64,000 bases of DNA from Acinetobacter lwoffii (GCF_002321025.1 NZ_DCLL01000027.1:62001-126000); one strand, 5' to 3'; positions 9,169 through 19,600 are shown, counted from the first letter of the stretch. Translations and numbers: made by a program. Notes: a model not told the origin generated them from the sequence alone.

Positions 9169-9235
9169 TGTGATACTTTGAAAATGTTTAGAATGCGAAG
9201 AATAAATAGTCGATTTAAAATAAGAAGGGCAAGTT

Positions 9236-9979
9236 GTGGTAGTAGAGGAAAAACAAGCAGTCGTTTTAGAACAGCCAAAAGATCAGAAAGTGTATTTAGA
9301 TATTCAGCACTCTACAGATTTAGTGGCTGTAGGCTCAATTATCATATCTTTATTAGCTTTTGTGGTGACTATCTTTATTGTTTGTCTAACAACTAAAGCA
9401 CAAATGAAATCTAATTTATCTTTGATAAAAAGCCAAAAGCAACGTTTAGATGAAGAATTAATATTTAAAAATAAGCAGCTTATAACTCAAAATATTATTC
9501 AGTATGCTTCCAAATTTATTAGTGGGCAAACTAATCTCATTATAAAGATAAGGGACTTTGGCGTGTTTTATGGATATGCTGATCAGAAAGACAAGTTAGA
9601 TAGAGCTTCACATGTAGGCCAGTTATATCAAGAATTAAGAGATATCTCAAACCAAGTATTACAAGACTATCATGTCTTAGAATTATTTTTACTGAGTAAA
9701 GGTAGAGCTATACCAAATCTAGAAGTGAAAAATAGATTATTTTTTAACTTCTTGTGGAGATATTTGGAGCTTTTATTAGATCAAGTTGGGTCAGAGACAA
9801 TGTTGAAAAATCAAGATACAACAATAGTAGAAGTGTTAGAACACAGCGAGTTTAAAAATATAGGCCTAGAGCTTAAGAAGGCTTTGGGCGAAGATAACCT
9901 TACAATCTACTTAATTTTAAATGAACTTAATAGACAGATGAGTAAGATGATTAAAACTGAAATAAAAAAAGCAGCCTAA
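9236..9979 (+). CDS. Hypothetical single-TM protein, AT-rich
   Basis: I do not recognise a family. The protein has a short cytosolic N-terminus, one strong membrane helix at about residues 31-51 (VGSIIISLLAFVVTIFIVCL), then a Lys/Gln-rich stretch likely to form a coiled coil, and an alpha-helical C-terminal region. It starts at a GTG with AGAAGG upstream. The base composition is visibly more AT-rich than the neighbours ruvB and the acetamidase gene, with many TTA, ATA and AGA codons, which suggests acquisition from elsewhere. The stop codon lies next to the stem of the shared terminator at 9965-9990. Confidence 0.72.
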   Translation: MVVEEKQAVVLEQPKDQKVYLDIQHSTDLVAVGSIIISLLAFVVTIFIVCLTTKAQMKSNLSLIKSQKQRLDEELIFKNKQLITQNIIQYASKFISGQTNLIIKIRDFGVFYGYADQKDKLDRASHVGQLYQELRDISNQVLQDYHVLELFLLSKGRAIPNLEVKNRLFFNFLWRYLELLLDQVGSETMLKNQDTTIVEVLEHSEFKNIGLELKKALGEDNLTIYLILNELNRQMSKMIKTEIKKAA

Positions 9980-9990
9980 GCTGCTTTTTT
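9965..9990. terminator. Bidirectional terminator
   Basis: The stem GCAGC / GCTGC (9971-9975 and 9980-9984) with a CTAA loop is flanked by A and T runs. It is shared by the orphan gene (+) and ruvB (-). Confidence 0.85.
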
Positions 9991-9992
9991 AT

Positions 9993-11000
9993 TTATTTAT
10001 CTTTAGGCTCAGGCGGTGTCAACCCAAACTGCAAATACGCCATATTGGTGGCAATACGACCACGTGCAGTGCGCATCACATAACCTTGCTGAATCAGATA
10101 AGGCTCAATGACATCTTCTAAAGTGCCTGAATCTTCCGCCATGGCAGCAGCCAAAGCTTCAACACCGGCAGGACCGCCATCAAAACGCTCAAGCAACATT
10201 GATAAATAGCGACGGTCGAGTGTGTCTAAACCATCTTTATCGACTTTGAGCATGTCCAAAGCACGTTGGGCCATATCCTGATTGATTTCACCTGTACCTT
10301 TGACCTGAGCGTAATCACGGACACGACGCAATAAACGGTTAGCAATACGCGGTGTACCTCGTGAACGACGGGCAATTTCTTTTGCGCCGTCTCCCGTCAT
10401 GGGTACATCCATCAGGTTGGCTGAACGCTTGACAATATGGGTTAAATCTTCAACCGAATAAAACTCTAAACGTTGCACGATTCCGAAACGGTCACGCAGC
10501 GGAGAGGTGAGTAGACCGGCACGTGTGGTTGCAGCTACCAAGGTAAATGGCGGTAAATCCAGTTTGATCGAGCGCGCAGCAGGGCCTTCACCAATCATGA
10601 TGTCGAGCTGATAATCTTCCATTGCCGGATACAGGATTTCTTCAATCACGGGTGAAAGACGGTGAATCTCGTCAATAAACAGGACATCGCCTTCTTCCAG
10701 ATTGGTTAGCATCGCGGCTAAGTCGCCGGCACGTTCCAGAACCGGACCAGAAGTTGACTTAAGATTGCCACCCATTTCTCGGGCAATAATATTGGCCAAC
10801 GTTGTTTTACCCAGACCTGGCGGACCAAAAATCAAGGTGTGGTCGAGGGCTTCTTCACGGCCGCGGGCTGCACCAATGAAAATTTCCATCTGCTCACGAA
10901 CCACGGGTTGACCGATATAGTCATCTAGGGAAGTCGGGCGAATGGCACGATCGAAGTGATCTTCGGGTTTTTCAGAACCACTGATGAGACGGTCTTGCAT
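9993..11000 (-). CDS. ruvB: Holliday junction branch migration DNA helicase RuvB
   Basis: AAA+ motor that drives branch migration of Holliday junctions with RuvA. The start at 11000 gives the canonical MQDRLISGSEKPED N-terminus and 335 aa. Walker A is GPPGLGKTTLA and Walker B is LFIDEIHRL. Sensor and arginine-finger region AATTRAGLLTSPLRDRFG and the winged-helix C-terminal domain are present. Upstream in-frame codons to 11060 are not part of the family. It is separated from ruvA by an unusually long structured spacer of 335 bases, so it may have its own promoter. Confidence 0.97.
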   Translation of the reverse strand: MQDRLISGSEKPEDHFDRAIRPTSLDDYIGQPVVREQMEIFIGAARGREEALDHTLIFGPPGLGKTTLANIIAREMGGNLKSTSGPVLERAGDLAAMLTNLEEGDVLFIDEIHRLSPVIEEILYPAMEDYQLDIMIGEGPAARSIKLDLPPFTLVAATTRAGLLTSPLRDRFGIVQRLEFYSVEDLTHIVKRSANLMDVPMTGDGAKEIARRSRGTPRIANRLLRRVRDYAQVKGTGEINQDMAQRALDMLKVDKDGLDTLDRRYLSMLLERFDGGPAGVEALAAAMAEDSGTLEDVIEPYLIQQGYVMRTARGRIATNMAYLQFGLTPPEPKDK

Positions 11001-11160
11001 AACGTTTATATACCAATATTTTAGTGATCCTTTGAGCTGGTAATTTTGACACGGTCTCAAATATGGATCTGAATCCTAAGATTTTCGCCTAGGCGAGGAA
11101 TTGAATTTTTGCAGAGTCTTTCCAATCAGATTTATATCTGAGTATTAACCTGCGGTTCGC

Positions 11161-11292
11161 CTTACTTTTGTTTCGGCAAAAGTAAGCAAAACCACCGTCA
11201 TTCGCAAAACTCGTCGAATATTGATTCTTATCGAATATATCGCAGAAACATTTAACTATAAATGTCTCCTGCCTCAAACAGTTGCGAATGAC
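11161..11292. repeat. Nested inverted repeats in the ruvA-ruvB spacer
   Basis: Three inverted repeats occupy this spacer. CTTACTTTTG / CAAAAGTAAG (11161-11170, 11177-11186) forms a perfect 10-bp hairpin with a 6-base loop. GTCATTCGCAA / TTGCGAATGAC (11197-11207, 11282-11292) is a perfect 11-bp pair. Inside it lies ACATTTA / TAAATGT (11248-11254, 11259-11265). TCGAATAT also occurs twice as a direct repeat. This is probably a dispersed intergenic repeat or a structured RNA. No protein-coding gene is seen in 11001-11335. Confidence 0.6.
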
Positions 11293-11335
11293 TTTTACGC
11301 GTATCAGATTTTATCCTGTAACTTGGATATCATCT

Positions 11336-11938
11336 CTATTTGTTCATCGACTTTAATGCCGCGCGAATGATATCACTGGCTTCAGTAAATTCACCTTTGG
11401 CAGCATTCACCAGTTTTTGTGCTTCAGCAGGTTTATAGCCCAAGGACTGTAATGCAGCTTCCGCTTCAGCCACGGCTGAATTGCCCATAAACTGAATTTG
11501 TGGTGCAGTTGAATTACTTGGGGCAGCACCTGAAGCCATGGCTTTAAAGCGGTCACGCAATTCAATCATCAGGCGTTCTGCAGTCTTTTTACCCACTCCC
11601 GGAACTTTAACCAGAGTGTTGATATCTTCATGTTCAACGGTATGGATCAGCATTTCCACACTTAAAGTTGAAAGAATACCAAGCGCCATTTTCGGACCTA
11701 CGCCGTTCACCTTTAATAAGGTACGGAAAATGGTTTTTTCCTGCGTATTGATAAAGCCATAAAGTAACTGGGCATCTTCACGAACAGCCAGATGGGTCCA
11801 CAGGGTAATTTTCTGGCCTTTTTGCAACTGGCAGAAAGTGGTTAAAGGGGTATCAATCTCATAACCTACGCCGTTCACATTTAATAAAACAGTCGGTGCT
11901 TCCAGCGCCAGCACTTCCCCAATCAGGCATCCAATCAT
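11336..11938 (-). CDS. ruvA: Holliday junction branch migration protein RuvA
   Basis: Junction-binding tetramer that targets RuvB. 200 aa. It has the N-terminal OB-fold (MIGCLIGEVLALE), tandem helix-hairpin-helix motifs (LLKVNGVGPKMAL and LVKVPGVGKKTAERL) and the C-terminal RuvB-contacting domain (ALQSLGYKPAEA). It lies upstream of ruvB on the same strand, the usual order. ruvC is not nearby. Confidence 0.97.
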   Translation of the reverse strand: MIGCLIGEVLALEAPTVLLNVNGVGYEIDTPLTTFCQLQKGQKITLWTHLAVREDAQLLYGFINTQEKTIFRTLLKVNGVGPKMALGILSTLSVEMLIHTVEHEDINTLVKVPGVGKKTAERLMIELRDRFKAMASGAAPSNSTAPQIQFMGNSAVAEAEAALQSLGYKPAEAQKLVNAAKGEFTEASDIIRAALKSMNK

Positions 11939-12055
11939 TTTTTATACATACTCAAATTTAATACAGGCATAGTAGTCAGCATTTTTGATAAAGGCAAAAC
12001 TCTATCATTCAAATCCAGTGATTTTGCTGAGATTATCATCAGGCGCTCGTTCGTG

Positions 12056-13396
12056 TTAGAGTAACCCGGCTTTATTGCCATGCAGTTCCTGCGCCAGATT
12101 ATAAGCCTGATGATCCGAGAACTTGGAGACAATATCTAGCACCTGCATAATGTTGTCATAATGATCAGCGCTAAACTGCGCACCCGAGCGTTTTAAAATA
12201 GCCATCAAACGCTGCTCTTTAAAGCTTAAAGTTTTGTGCGGCGTGGTCAGTGGAATAAAGGCATCCAGAATCGTTTGCAGACTTTGATGCGCGATAATTT
12301 CCAGACCGGCTTTTTGCGGATGTTCGAAGATTTTGTCTCGCGCCAGTTCTTTGGCCCGGTTAATGCCAATCTCAATGTCGGCACTACAATAACCCAGCAA
12401 TGAGCCTTGCAATTGGCCCATCAAAATTTCCTGCTGATGTCGGGCAAAGGCCGTGGTGACTTCATCTACCAGACGTTTCATGACCCGCCCACGCAGCGCG
12501 GCAATTTTTTGTTGCCAGGTGGTATAAGGCAGGTTGATTTCTTCAGGTGTGCCATATTCACCCAGCAAGTTTAGAAAGACTGGTTCAACTTCCGCGTAGC
12601 TGAGCATATTCAAGCTGATGCCATCTTCCAGATCAATCAGGGCATAGCAGATGTCATCCGCAGCTTCTAAAAGATAGGTCAGCGGATGACGACAATAATG
12701 ATATTCACCGAGCTGAATCAAACCCAACTGTTCAGCAATTTCCTGCAAAATCTCTTTTTCAGACTGGTAACAACCGAATTTTGGACGTCGACTGGCCGGG
12801 GTGTTACCAGTCGGGTCAATGGCCTCAGAGAGCCATGGGTATTTAAGATAGGCACCAAGTGTGGCATAAGTCAGGCGCATGCCGCCATCATAGGGATGGT
12901 AATCGATCTTGGTCAGCAGGCGCAGGCCTTGGGCATTGCCTTCAAACTGGCGTACATCGGCTTCCTGTTCAGGACTCAAATCTTTTAAAAAGTCGGTATG
13001 TGATGCATCGTCAAACCATTCCCGAATGGCGTATTCACCGGCATGACCAAAAGGCGGGTTGCCAATATCATGTGCCAGACAGGCAGCCTGAATGATGGCG
13101 CCAACATCAGCCGGAGAAATCCAGGCAGGTAAATTATCTTTGATTTTCTCTGCAGCCAGCATACCGAGTGAACGGCCAATACAGGAGACTTCCAGTGAGT
13201 GGGTTAAACGGGTATGAATGCCATCATGCTGGGTCAATGGATGGACTTGGGTTTTGCGGTTTAACTGCCGGAAGCTTTGCGAAAAAATAATACGGTCATA
13301 ATCTTTATGAAACGGGCTTCGTGCCAGTTCAGTGCTCTGCTTTTTACTACCAATCCGAACTGTCGAAAGCAGTTCTAACCAACGCATTTGAGTCAT
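12056..13396 (-). CDS. dgt: dGTP triphosphohydrolase-like HD-domain protein
   Basis: Hydrolyses dNTPs, classically dGTP to deoxyguanosine and triphosphate, affecting the nucleotide pool. The N-terminal signature RSPFHKDYDRIIFSQSFRQLNRKTQV is characteristic in its first 20 residues, and the HD metal motifs HTRLTHSLEV and LAHDIGNPPFGHAGE are intact. 446 aa. The ATG at 13396 is used; a second in-frame ATG lies at 13387. Substrate preference among dNTPs cannot be read from the sequence. Confidence 0.9.
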   Translation of the reverse strand: MTQMRWLELLSTVRIGSKKQSTELARSPFHKDYDRIIFSQSFRQLNRKTQVHPLTQHDGIHTRLTHSLEVSCIGRSLGMLAAEKIKDNLPAWISPADVGAIIQAACLAHDIGNPPFGHAGEYAIREWFDDASHTDFLKDLSPEQEADVRQFEGNAQGLRLLTKIDYHPYDGGMRLTYATLGAYLKYPWLSEAIDPTGNTPASRRPKFGCYQSEKEILQEIAEQLGLIQLGEYHYCRHPLTYLLEAADDICYALIDLEDGISLNMLSYAEVEPVFLNLLGEYGTPEEINLPYTTWQQKIAALRGRVMKRLVDEVTTAFARHQQEILMGQLQGSLLGYCSADIEIGINRAKELARDKIFEHPQKAGLEIIAHQSLQTILDAFIPLTTPHKTLSFKEQRLMAILKRSGAQFSADHYDNIMQVLDIVSKFSDHQAYNLAQELHGNKAGLL

Positions 13397-13548
13397 TTAT
13401 CATTATTCAGTGATCCACTATTTGCATCATGCCAAAAAACTAGCTCCTGCACTAGGGCAGTGCGACATGAATTGTCATGCTCCCTATTGTTATTTTAGTC
13501 AGCTGGAAAAGACTGAGATTAAAAATCGAAATCATCAAATGAACAATA

Positions 13549-13577
13549 AAAAAGCAGACTCAATGGCCTGCTTTTTG
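13549..13577. terminator. Terminator after the symporter operon
   Basis: AAAAAGCAG / CTGCTTTTT forms a stem with a 10-base loop. In the minus orientation it follows the 43-aa gene and is trailed by a T run. Confidence 0.75.
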
Positions 13578-13591
13578 TTTAGGATGAAGAA

Positions 13592-13723
13592 TCAAATTAG
13601 CTCTTCGCCATTTTTCTTGGCCTGTTGTGTGTCTTTATAGACATTCAGGCAAATCGTGAACAGGACCAGGCTTGCCACCAATGGCCAAAAAAGTACATAT
13701 AGGGTCAATAATTGACTTGTCAT
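13592..13723 (-). CDS. Small single-TM protein downstream of the symporter (43 aa)
   Basis: Reads MTSQLLTLYVLFWPLVASLV and continues for 43 residues with one membrane helix (about residues 5-28) and a polar, Lys/Gln/Glu-rich tail. It has a near-perfect SD (AAGGAG, 8 bases before the ATG), begins 11 bases after the symporter stop and ends before a terminator, so it is almost certainly expressed with the symporter. Other solute symporters have small membrane partners encoded beside them (for example YhdT beside PanF). An accessory role here is inference. No known domain recognised. Confidence 0.8.
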   Translation of the reverse strand: MTSQLLTLYVLFWPLVASLVLFTICLNVYKDTQQAKKNGEELI

Positions 13724-13734
13724 CTGAAATCTCC

Positions 13735-15372
13735 TTATTTACTTTTCTCAGATAGCTGGTGAAATTCAATCACCATCTTGTTGATTTGTTTAAAATCAAA
13801 TCGTTCTTTACTGTAGACCAGCGTCAACACCGTACATACCAGTGCACTACTGCCATAAGCTGTTAGTGAGCTTAACAAGGTGCCGTATTCACGCAAGAAA
13901 CCGATGGTCCATGGCAAGAAGCCAATACTGGCCAATATGCCAACGACCAGACCCACTTTCTTGCCGAAGAAACCAAAGGTCATCAAACCCAGCACCACAC
14001 CAATCCCCAGGGTCGCAACGAGTTCAAAGCCAAGTGCGATCAATCCCTGAATCGGAAGCCATTCAAAACGTACTATCAGAAAGCTGAAAAATGCGAGGCC
14101 CACTGACCAGTTAAAGGCCCGGGCATTCACCTTGTCCCAATACAGGCTGACAATCACCGGGAATACAATAGAGCCCCAAAGCGCACCCACAAAAATCAGC
14201 ATCGACAAAATGTCAAACTTCAAGGTGGCAATCACAATCCCCAGCATGGTGGCAACGATCATGGTCATACGGCCAATAAACAGCATTTTCTTTGGATCAG
14301 GACGGTTTTTCGCAATCTGTTTGCCATAAATGTCCGTCATGACAATCGCAGACAGGGCAGACAGATCCGAGTCAGCGGTAGAAGACAATGCTCCAATCAC
14401 CATGATGAATAACAGCGCGACCATAAATGGAGAAAGATAAGTCGCTGCCATTTGCGGAATCAGGTTATTCAGGTTGCCATCAATGGGCTGAATACCTGCA
14501 AATAGTGCCAATAACCCCAGCATGCCTAGACCAATAACAATTGCAGCATAACCAATGGTTGCAGTGATAAAACTCGGTTTGATCAGGTCTTCACGGACTG
14601 CAAACAGGCGCTGGGCAATGGTCTGATTACCAATCGCGTAGGCCAATACGGCAACAAAAAATGGTGCACCTTGTTCCAGAAAGGCTGTTTTAGAGAAAAA
14701 ATCCAGCTGTTCCGGCTGCAGGTGATGAATCCCGCTTTGAAACAGGGAAGGTCCGCCTAAGGTAAAGAACAAGGTTGGAATAATGATCACAGCCGCGACA
14801 ATCATCGCCACCAGTTGACCAAAATCGGTAAACACCGAAGAACGGAAGCCCGACCAGAGGGTATAGGACAGCACACCGATACCGGTAATCAGCACGCCAT
14901 GGATAAAGCTTAAAGGAGATAAAATCTCAACCAGTGCCCCAGCGGCGGTAAAGTTCACCATCAGGCTGATCACGCTGCCCACAATATTGGAACCTGCCAG
15001 AATCATCTGGCTTTGGTTGCCATGCCGGGCATGCATAATTTCTGCCAAGGTGTGGGCATTAGGCGCCAGTTCACGAAAGCGCTTGCCAAAGGGATAGATA
15101 AATAAAATCATCAGCGCACCCCACAAACCATAGTGTAGGGCACCGGAAACGCCGTATGTATATCCGGATGAAGCTGCTGCATAAAACGAGGCGGCCCAGA
15201 TCCAGGTGGCGGTCATACTGGCCGCAGACATTCCAAATCCGATGGAGCCATTCGAGACCATGTAGCCATCAACATTTTCATTTTTCTGTTTAATACGTAA
15301 CGATAGTAAAAAAGTGATGCCATAGAAAAGCACCATCAATAGTACAGTTGCTGTACTAGTGAATTGAAACAT
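13735..15372 (-). CDS. Sodium:solute symporter family transporter
   Basis: Multi-helix inner-membrane transporter of the SSF family, which couples solute uptake to sodium. 545 aa with about 13-15 hydrophobic helices. Family-like segments include GFGMSAASMTATWIWAASFY near the N-terminus and GALSSTADSDLSALSAIVM in the middle, containing the Na+-site serine/threonine region. The general look is closer to the urea/polyamine (DUR3-like) branch than to PutP, but the substrate is not determined. Strong SD (AAGGAG) before the ATG at 15372. It forms a two-gene unit with the 43-aa protein. Confidence 0.85.
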   Translation of the reverse strand: MFQFTSTATVLLMVLFYGITFLLSLRIKQKNENVDGYMVSNGSIGFGMSAASMTATWIWAASFYAAASSGYTYGVSGALHYGLWGALMILFIYPFGKRFRELAPNAHTLAEIMHARHGNQSQMILAGSNIVGSVISLMVNFTAAGALVEILSPLSFIHGVLITGIGVLSYTLWSGFRSSVFTDFGQLVAMIVAAVIIIPTLFFTLGGPSLFQSGIHHLQPEQLDFFSKTAFLEQGAPFFVAVLAYAIGNQTIAQRLFAVREDLIKPSFITATIGYAAIVIGLGMLGLLALFAGIQPIDGNLNNLIPQMAATYLSPFMVALLFIMVIGALSSTADSDLSALSAIVMTDIYGKQIAKNRPDPKKMLFIGRMTMIVATMLGIVIATLKFDILSMLIFVGALWGSIVFPVIVSLYWDKVNARAFNWSVGLAFFSFLIVRFEWLPIQGLIALGFELVATLGIGVVLGLMTFGFFGKKVGLVVGILASIGFLPWTIGFLREYGTLLSSLTAYGSSALVCTVLTLVYSKERFDFKQINKMVIEFHQLSEKSK

Positions 15373-16676
15373 ACATACTCCTTAAGCGGGCCACCTTTTG
15401 TTTTTGAAAATTAAATCATTGGTGACAGATTAAGGCTCTAAAATAGACAGAGCAGTGAAGCTATAGAACATCAAAAAATTAGTGTCCGAATATAGAATTT
15501 ATATTCATCTCTACAGCAGAAAGGAAAAACCATTGCCAGGCCCAGAATTTGGACAATTCCTCAGCAATTCGGCTAGAGCTTAACATAAAATCATCAAATT
15601 TACTGATGAAGTATCTATTTGGTAAGATTCTTAGCTGATATAGACGTGTGAGTCTGTTGCTTTATTAGTTGAATAAAAAAGAAAATTTTAGATATTTTTT
15701 TAGCAATTACAAATATTTGTTTTAAATTTTTCGAGTTAAATAAAACCTAAGATTACGGATCAAATAAAAAAGGTAACAAAATTTTATTATTAATCATTTC
15801 TTCATTATTTTTTTATATAGGCCTCATAATTCCTGGTAAATTTTCTCATAAATACAAGTGGTGTTTTGCTATTTATATTGTGCTTTTTATGCATAATAGA
15901 GCTCATGAATAAATGATGAAATTTCAAAATATTGGATATGGTGGGGGATTTTGTCGATATATTTTTTGGTCTTTTAGATGAGTAAATTTCGCTTAATTAT
16001 GATCTGAGAAGATAAACATCAAATATGAAAAAATAAAGGGATCAAATAAGGAATTTTATTTTTATTCTTTTAGAAGATGAGAATAGATGTTTGGTTTTTA
16101 TTTTGAAGATTATGTCAGATTAAAATAAAACTCAGTATTAATTATTCGTTTATAGAGGGTAGTAATTTTCCTCTGGTGCTGTAATGGAGGAGATGAGCGG
16201 AGAACTGTTCCTTGTGGTGCAGAACGGCAGAAGATCTTTAACCAGTTTTCTAATCTTAGAAGTCCAAGTTAAGAGTCAATCAAAAGAATTAAAAAACAGT
16301 CTGCAAAAAAGACGACTTCATGAAATCTTGTAATCAAGTATTTCATTCTGGCCTAAATCGAAACTTTGACAAGTCATGATAATAAAACCTGAATTTGATT
16401 TTGCACTGATTGTTGTTGAAAAATAATACAATTTTTATGCAGAAAATTATTCTGAACCGGTTTTGATTTTTCTTTTAAAAAATGTGATAACCTGTGCGAC
16501 TACATTCAATTTTCTTGACTGAAAATAAACGAAATATTTTAAAAGTCCAGTATATTTCAGACGTAGTTTTCTGATTTGGCATCTAGCCGATTTCCTTATT
16601 TCACAGTAGAATATGCGCTCTCTCAAGTCACATTGTGGCATGGTTGTTCAGACCATCCCGTGGAGCCAAAATCAGC
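15373..16676. other. 1.3-kb AT-rich region without a convincing gene
   Basis: The stretch between the symporter start and purL is very AT-rich, especially 15650-16150, with many stops in all frames. The only notable open frame is a 49-codon one at 16184-16333 (+). No tRNA, clear promoter pair or long repeat was found. It presumably holds the divergent control regions of the symporter and purL, plus degraded or non-coding DNA. Confidence 0.5.
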
Positions 16677-19600
16677 ATGTTTATCGTTGCCGGTGCACCC
16701 GCACATTCTTCTTTTAAGAAAACTCAACTATTATCGCGTTTGACGTCAATTAGTTCTGTTCAATCAATTGAAAGTCAATGGGTCTACCTCTTTGACCAAG
16801 CGCTCAGCGAGCAACAACAGCAATCAGCTTTACAGCTTCTCAACGATGGTCAATCTTTTGAATTGCACCAGGCTGCAAGTGATGAAATCCAGATTTTAGT
16901 CACACCGCGCGTCGGAACCATCTCTCCTTGGTCCTCTAAAGCGACGGACATTTTCAAAAACTGTAATACGCCGGTTCATCGACTTGAACGCGGCTTTTTA
17001 TTTACTTTGAAGGGCGTAAAAGAGCTTTCTAAAGAAGCATTGCAAGTACTGCATGACCGTATGACCGAAAGCGTATTCAATGCGATTGACGATGCTGCGG
17101 TATTATTTGTGGAAACGGCGCCAAAACCACTAAACTCGATTGATATTCTGGGTGAAGGTAAAGAAGCACTGGTAAAAGCCAACAACGAGTTTGGTTTTGC
17201 ATTATCAATGGACGAAATTGATTACCTGACTGAAGCTTTCATCAAGCTGGGTCGTAATCCGAATGACATCGAACTGATGATGTTTGCGCAAGCCAACTCT
17301 GAGCATTGCCGTCATAAAATTTTTGGTTCGGAATGGACGATTGATGGTGAAGTTCAGCCATTATCATTGTTCCAGATGATCAAGAACACCTATAAAGAAT
17401 CACCAACAGATGTATTGTCAGCTTATAAAGACAATGCTTCGGTGATTGTCGGTTCGGATACCCAGCGTTTTTATCCAACTCAAGAAGACAACGGTCATCA
17501 AGTTTATAAATACAAGAGTCAAGCTGCTCACATCCTGATGAAAGTGGAAACCCACAACCATCCAACTGCGATTGCACCATTTGCCGGTGCAGCGACAGGT
17601 TCAGGCGGTGAAATCCGTGATGAAGGTGCGACTGGTCGTGGTGGTAAGCCTAAAGCAGGTTTAACTGGCTTCACGGTATCTAACCTGAATATTCCAGGCT
17701 TTGAACAGCCTTGGGAAGAAAACTACGGTAAACCATCGCGTATGGCATCACCGTTACAAATTATGATTGAAGGCCCATTGGGTGGTGCTGCATTCAATAA
17801 CGAATTTGGTCGTCCAGCTTTAAACGGTTACTTCCGTACTTTTGAACAAAACGTCAATGGCGATGTTAAAGGTTTCCATAAGCCAATCATGATCGCGGGT
17901 GGTTACGGAAATATCCGTCCAGATCACGTTGAAAAAGATCCGATCTTACCGGGTGACTTATTGATCGTGCTCGGTGGTCCAGCCATGCTGATCGGTCTTG
18001 GCGGGGGTGCTGCATCTTCTGTAGATAGCGGCAAATTGGGCGAGAACCTTGATTTTGCCTCAGTACAACGTGAAAACCCGGAAATGGAACGCCGTTGCCA
18101 GGAAGTGATCGATACTTGCTGGCGCATGGAAGACCACAACCCAATCGTGTCGATACATGACGTGGGTGCGGGTGGTGTATCAAATGCTATGCCTGAACTA
18201 GTTAATGACCACGAGCTTGGTGCGGTGCTTGATCTGCGTAAGATCCCATCGCTTGAGCCAGGCATGTCACCAATGGAAATCTGGTCAAACGAAGCGCAAG
18301 AGCGTTATGTGCTTGCGATCCGTCCACAATCTCTACCGTTATTCGAATCGATCTGTGCACGTGAACGTTGTCCGTTTGCAGTACTCGGTGAAGCGACTGA
18401 AGCACGTCACTTAACTGTTGAAGATCCATTGTTCGGCAACAAGCCAGTGGATATGCCAATGCAAGTCATGCTTGGTGGTACACCGCGTATGAGCCGTTCA
18501 TATGAAACTGCTCCGCGTAAAGGCGATGACTTTGATGCGTCTAAAGTGACTGATCTGAAAGATGCGATTTATCGCGTGATCAAGAACCCGACTGTGGCTT
18601 CTAAATCATTCCTGATCACCATTGGTGACCGTTCGATTACCGGTATGGTGGCACGTGACCAGATGGTAGGTCGCTGGCAGGTTCCTGTCGCGGATGCTGC
18701 TGTGACTACAACAAGCCTTGTTGGTTACACTGGTGAAGCAATGGCAATGGGTGAACGTCCTCCAGTAGCCTTGTTGAATCCTGCTGCTTCTGCACGTTTA
18801 TCTGTGGCTGAATCGATCTCGAACATCATGTCTGCGAAGATTGAAAAAATCAGTGACATCAAATTGTCTGCAAACTGGATGGCTGCTGCGGGTCAACCGG
18901 GCGAAGACCAGGCATTGTTCGAAGGCGTGAAAGCCATCGGTATGGAAATGTGTCCTGCACTCGGAATCGCGATTCCAGTCGGGAAAGACTCATTGTCTAT
19001 GCGTACGACGTGGAATGACGAAGGTGAAGACAAGTCTGTAACTTCTCCAATGTCAGGCGTAATCACTGCATTTGCACCAGTGACTGATGTACGTCAAACA
19101 CTGACTCCTGAATTAAAAGATATTGAATCTGTACTGGTTCGTATTGATCTGTCTAAAGGTCAATTCCGTTTAGGTGGTTCGATCCTGGCGCAGGTGTATA
19201 AAGCAATCGGTTCTGTGACTCCTGATGTAGATAGCTTCGATGATTTCAAGGCATTCTTCGCATTGGTTCAAGACTGGAACAACCGTGGTCTGATCAAGGC
19301 ATACCATGACATCGGTGATGGTGGTTTACTAGCGACTGTTGCAGAAATGATGTTCGCATCACGTCTGGGTGTAGCACTAGAAGATCAATCAACTGCAAGC
19401 TTATTTGCTGAAGAAATTGGCGCAGTCCTTCAAATCGCGAAAGCAGATTGGGAGGCACTACAAGCTGAAGTTGCAGCATCTACGCTTAAAGATGCAATTG
19501 CAGTGGTTGGTACTGTAAATACTACTGACCAATTGTCTGTAAACGGTCTGGTACTTGAACGTGCTGATCTGCAAGTGGCATGGACTGAAGTTTCTCATCA

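Noticed and set aside
11089..11277. Open frame of 62 codons in the ruvA-ruvB spacer (minus strand)
   Set aside because: No SD, no recognisable protein features, and it runs through the inverted repeats. The structure explains the region better than a protein.
13410..13640. Open frame of 76 codons on the plus strand near dgt
   Set aside because: It overlaps the terminator and the real 43-aa gene on the opposite strand, and has no SD.
16184..16333. 49-codon open frame beginning MEEMSGELFLVVQNGRR
   Set aside because: It has no convincing SD before the first ATG, no TM or motif, and lies alone in AT-rich DNA. Kept only as a possibility under the gene-free gap.
17887..18459. Several open frames opposite purL
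   Set aside because: Shadows of a highly conserved coding sequence; no start signals or family features.
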